From: Panonychus citri
Taxonomy: Eukaryota > Arthropoda > Arachnida > Trombidiformes > Tetranychidae
Length of the DNA stretch: 64,000 nucleotides
Reading direction: 5' to 3'
Assembly: GCF_014898815.1 (NCBI RefSeq)
Contig: NW_026515416.1
Span: 558,001 to 622,000, forward strand
The position numbers were made by a program, and so were the translations under genes. The notes below the pieces were generated by a model. It was not told the DNA's origin and ran no database searches. It saw only the letters and a list, made by a program, of their open reading frames with translations. Every line of letters begins with the position of its first letter. The stretch's first letter is position 1. Positions 60,115 through 64,000 of the stretch are shown here, one piece after another.

Positions 60115-61340
60115 GTTAAATTACTTGATGATGATGTTCAATTGAATAATCAATTAGAAGAAAAAGTGAAACAATAATTTTAAATAAACGAATAAAAAAA
60201 TTTAAAAAGAAAAGTTGATTCACTGATTTGAGTAAAGAATTTAAAAAGTTTTGAAAACTGTTACTGAAGTTCACCAAATAAACTGAGAGAATCAAAATGA
60301 AGAATAAGATGAGCAGAAGACAAAGAAAGAAGATGAAAAGAGAAAAGAGAAAGAGAAAAGCAGAAAGAGAGAGAGAGATGAAGATAAAGACGAAGATGGA
60401 AGACAAACCCTAAACTTTAGGGCCTAAAACTCATAAGAAAGTTTGAGAAAAGAGGGAAGAATCGATTCTCCCCCTTGTGCGCAAACGATCATTTTCAGGA
60501 TCTTTGGTAATTTTATCGACAATTTAAAAATACCGCTAACCAATTAAACTCTTTAAGTCCAACCCTTGTCCCTCACGAGGGCGAGTTCCTCTTCTGTCAT
60601 TGGTTGTGTTGGCTTGAGAAGAGGAGGGATCACAATTGGGTAAGAGAGAAAGAGAAAAGAATATAAAAAAAATTCTACAATTCGAATACAATAAAAAAAA
60701 TTCCCTCCATTTTGAATGAGAGAGAAGAAGAGAAAAAAAGAAAGAGAAAGAGAGAGAATAAGCAATGAAGAGAAAACAACCACGGACTAAAAAAGATGTT
60801 GAGAGAGAAAATAACAACCACGGACAAAGAGATAGAGAGAGAGAGAGATAAAATGCCGATAGTTAAAGCGAAGCAGAAAAGAGAGAGAAAAAAACAACGT
60901 CCAATTTGGTTACATGGAGAAGAAGATAAAATATTGACCAAAGTATTTGATGATTAATCACAAGAAAACCAGTTTCAAATTTGTTTCCAAAGCAAAGATC
61001 CATTAGTGAGTAGCCAAAATGATCTTCAAGTGACCAACATGAACCAGTAAACAAAATCGCCCAGAGAGAGAGAAAACTAAAGTCTGGTAAACATCAACAT
61101 CTTTAAACTACAGTCTGGTAAACAAAATTTGTTTTCATCTCTCTGGTGGTAAAACACAAACGACCTGGATTAGGATTAAGAAAAATGTGAGAAACAAAAA
61201 AAAAGTGAGATTAACTTGAACGGTCATCGGTTGACCAAATTTGCTTGTTCTTCTCAAAATGTGAACAAAAAGATAATTTGATTCCATTTGAATTGTTGTT
61301 CCAATGGTCACTTGATGGTCACTTACATTAACCTCCATCC
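60115..61340. other. Upstream region of caveolin, GA-rich
   Basis: Probably the caveolin leader and promoter. Long GA-rich stretches (60300-60390, 60640-60860) give Ser/Leu/Phe low-complexity frames on the minus strand, which I reject as genes. Confidence 0.5.
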
Positions 61341-62065
61341 AAGTGTTCATCTTATTTCATCTTATTCGCCATCTTAATAAATCAAAACTGTTGCTACTTA
61401 ATTGCGATCAATGAACTAACTATGAATCTCAACTGATCCCCTCATCCTTAAGGGTTGGTCTTTAAATTTGATTCTCTTAACCAGTTTTCTGTTTTCTCTT
61501 CTTGTTTTAATTTAACAAAGAACAATTTAATCAAAAGATTCTAAAGGTTCTCTTTAAATCTTGTTAATCAACAGAGAATCAAATAATGGAAGAGTTTAAT
61601 TATTACTCACCAAAGGGGGAACATTAATCATCTCACCAGAATTTTCCTTCTTCAAGTAACAATTGGACCGAGAACTTGGAAAATGAGAAGACACAACTTT
61701 CTCTTTCAGGGTAACCACACCTAATTAACTTTTCGTTCCAAGATCAACAATCATCTTCAATCAGTTAACCTTCACAATCTCAGGTAATTCACTAGTCAAA
61801 TGTCATTTTTACTCTACTTTTTAATCAACTCAAAGACTCTTGGAACAATTAAGTTTCCATTTGAAAAGAAAACGCTAATTTCTGATTATCTTCAAGTCCA
61901 CAACAAACAACGAAACTTTTTTGATCAAACTTTCGACTTTTTTTTATTCGTTAGTTGATCAATTGTTTCTCTTCAATTTTCAAACATTCTGCGCTCCTTT
62001 TTAATTAGCATACTTTTCTTTACTAATGAGTAAGTTTATTTTCGTTTAGAACTTAATTAACCTTC

Positions 62066-62169
62066 TTGTTATTGAATTAATCGTAACATGTGTTGATCGA
62101 TGACTCATCTTGTTGTTTTTTCTATCAAATGTTGATGGATTAACTTAATTTGTAACCATGGACTGGATT
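62066..62169. repeat. Imperfect direct repeat, copy 1
   Basis: About 104 bases resembling 63896-64000, roughly three-quarters identical by eye; the best-matched words are ACTCATCTTGTT and GTTGATGGATTA. Confidence 0.7.
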
Positions 62170-62279
62170 AAATATGCTCCCTCTCTAATTGTCGTTGTTT
62201 GCTGTCAATTTCAAGGATAATTAGCTGATCAGAAACTGTTTCACTCTCTCCAGATTTTTATATTTGCTCTTCATCTGAT

Positions 62280-63390
62280 GTTATCGGTGACCGGTAACAA
62301 GTGAGTATTTCAAGAATAATGAGTCATAGAAAAAAATTCAACCGCCATGGCTCAGATAGGAATCGATAATTTTACAGAATTTTTGCAGCTCACGCGCGAT
62401 TGTGATTCACGTGATTTTCCTAATGAAAAATTTCCAATGGACTTAACATAAGTACCGAGGGTTTCACCTTTTCTTGGATAACTTTTTCGTCCATTGGTAT
62501 TTCCTAGACCCAAGACCCGATTTTTGGCAAATTTTAAGCGATACTAAATTTTCATAATTTAATTTCAAGGTCATTCCGGTCATTCTGTTAGGATACGATT
62601 TCAAGGTCATTTGATGGTCCGAGTGGAGAGTGAAACAATCGGTCAGTCAGATTAATAAGCGTTTCTTTTTTTGCCTCCTTGGTGTATACATGTAGTTTAT
62701 ATCTTATTATTTGCATTAACCTTTATTTTAAGAATTCGACATGCCCTTCAATTACCCACTACTGAAATCCAAACTAGAATATGCTAATGGACGAGAGTGG
62801 ACATTCGAAATGATCCGGAATTTTTACACTATGATCTTAACAGGTTATTTGGAATGTGCTCATTTCCATACCTAACCTAACCTAACCTAACCTAACTTAA
62901 CCGATAACCTCAACCTCACCTTCTAACCAAATCTCAACCTCAGAGTTTAACTACTTTTCTGTGAGTATTTTTCCTTCTAAGTAGCCATAGAAAAAAGCTC
63001 GAGTCCAGCTATGTCTGAGAGTCAGTTTTGGCTGCTTAAGTAAATTCCTGACGGTGAGCTGACAAAATGAGAACTTTTCGAAAGAAAAATGACCTCAAGT
63101 CTATATCCTAAGATAGAAAATATTTAATCCAAAAGCTTTTGTCAGTCGATGAACCATAATAAAAACTAAAGTTGAAAAACACGACTAAATTCGGATTTTA
63201 CGGATTCGGTTTATTTTTTAAAATCGAAAAACAAAAAACTTCGATCGCTGACTGTGGCTCAACCAGAGATTTTACAGAACTTTTGAAAAAGGTCTCTATC
63301 CAAATCTTCTATCCAAAATAGATGTTAATTTTGTGTTTGACGGAGGTCGATTCTAGGGTTGACATACCCCTTTCAATCGAAGATCGAATA
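62280..63390. other. Compositionally distinct non-coding block
   Basis: It lies between the paired repeats and is less AT-rich in its wording (few TTAATTG words) than the rest of the window. It has weak internal repetition: CATAGAAAAAA near 62327 and 62986, and ATTTTACAGAA near 62370 and 63271. No open frame of interest. It may be an old non-autonomous mobile element. Confidence 0.4.
62871..62900. repeat. Interstitial telomere-like repeat (CCTAA)5
   Basis: Five perfect CCTAA units at 62871-62895 and one degenerate unit after. The reverse complement is TTAGG, the arthropod telomere unit. Weak matches continue downstream (AACCTCAACCTC). Confidence 0.85.
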
Positions 63391-63895
63391 ACCTCTATTT
63401 GAGTGTTCGTCTTATTTCATCTCATTTCGCTACTTAATCGCAATCGATCACGTTCATTGAATTGACCGAACCATAGAAACTCAACTCATCTAGTGACATC
63501 TAGAGTTCGTTTTGGTAACTGTTTCGAACGAAAAGTTTTTTCAAACTTTCCATACTCTTAATCTCTTAATCTACCAAGTAGATTCTACCTTAAATTACCT
63601 GAGTCAACGATTACATCTTGAACTAGTCATGATAGAATACAACCATATATGGACTATTATGATATACATTTATCATGAATTCCAGTTCCTCAAATTTATG
63701 AATACGTGAAGTTAGTGTTTTGATATAAAGAATCAGTCATTTGTAATTCTTATTAATAAAAACGATTTTCCTTTTACCTAATCAATTGATTATTATTTCT
63801 CTTGTATTCTCTTTAGATTTAATCAAAATACGATCATTCACCCCATAGATATACCTTAAGATTAATTAGATTGTTACCTTGATATTAATTAAGCT

Positions 63896-64000
63896 CCTTG
63901 TTATTTGATTAATAGTAAAAGAGCCAATCGAAAACTCATCTTGTTATTTTCTCTATGTAAGGTTGATGGATTACCTTAATTCGTCAACCATGAACTGGAT
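63896..64000. repeat. Imperfect direct repeat, copy 2 (runs off the window)
   Basis: Matches 62066-62169. A second matching pair, about 61345-61440 and 63400-63490, has the same order but a different offset. Confidence 0.7.

Noticed and set aside
60116..61054. Ser/Leu/Phe-rich open frames upstream of caveolin
   Set aside because: They come from GA-rich sequence read on the minus strand; hydrophobic runs are not real membrane proteins.

Overview
This is a nuclear segment of an arthropod genome, AT-rich, with short introns and many (CT)n and (GAT)n tracts. I suspect a mite or other chelicerate from base composition, gene style and CCTAA (TTAGG-type) telomeric units, but the sequence does not prove the lineage.

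Layout. About 1-19.7 kb holds no gene I can support. From 19.7 to 29.3 kb there are five host genes: protein phosphatase 1 catalytic subunit (minus, 6 exons), an AAMP-type WD40 protein (plus), a D-2-hydroxyacid dehydrogenase (plus), an unidentified WD40-like protein (plus) and a secreted glycine-rich protein (minus). From 47.8 to 60.1 kb there are a two-C2H2-finger nuclear protein (plus), phosducin-like 3 (minus), a secreted protein resembling the mite group-7/takeout lipid-binding fold (plus), a small secreted peptide (plus) and caveolin (minus). The last 3 kb carry old direct repeats and an interstitial telomeric repeat.

The main feature is a 16.05 kb Polinton/adintovirus-like element at 30560-46610. 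It has 50-bp terminal inverted repeats (48/50 identical) and a 5-bp target duplication. The left arm (plus) carries unknown early-type ORFs, a broken BIR-RING inhibitor-of-apoptosis (IAP) gene, a BTB-like remnant, a broken dUTPase, a broken PC4-like coactivator and a broken protein-primed type B DNA polymerase. The right arm (minus) reads, from the right end inward: an intact BIR-RING IAP, a TATA-binding-protein (TBP) homologue, a small membrane protein, the packaging ATPase, a degraded stretch, a retroviral-type integrase, penton-like protein, a small core/minor capsid protein, major capsid protein and an adenain-type protease. Replication, packaging, capsid and integration functions are all recognisable, but nearly all these genes carry frameshifts. 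The host genes beside it are open, so the breaks look like decay of an integrated copy.

Two things stand out. First, the element encodes its own TBP homologue plus a PC4-like protein, and its genes have TATA boxes with a TCAGTT initiator about 34 bp downstream. The same layout occurs at a host gene in this window. Second, the left-arm ORFs are each preceded, within 0-14 bases of the ATG, by a splice acceptor. Several of these acceptors are fused to a donor-like GTAA, which suggests a polycistronic early transcript sorted by splicing. The minus-strand genes instead pack like an operon with overlapping stop and start codons.
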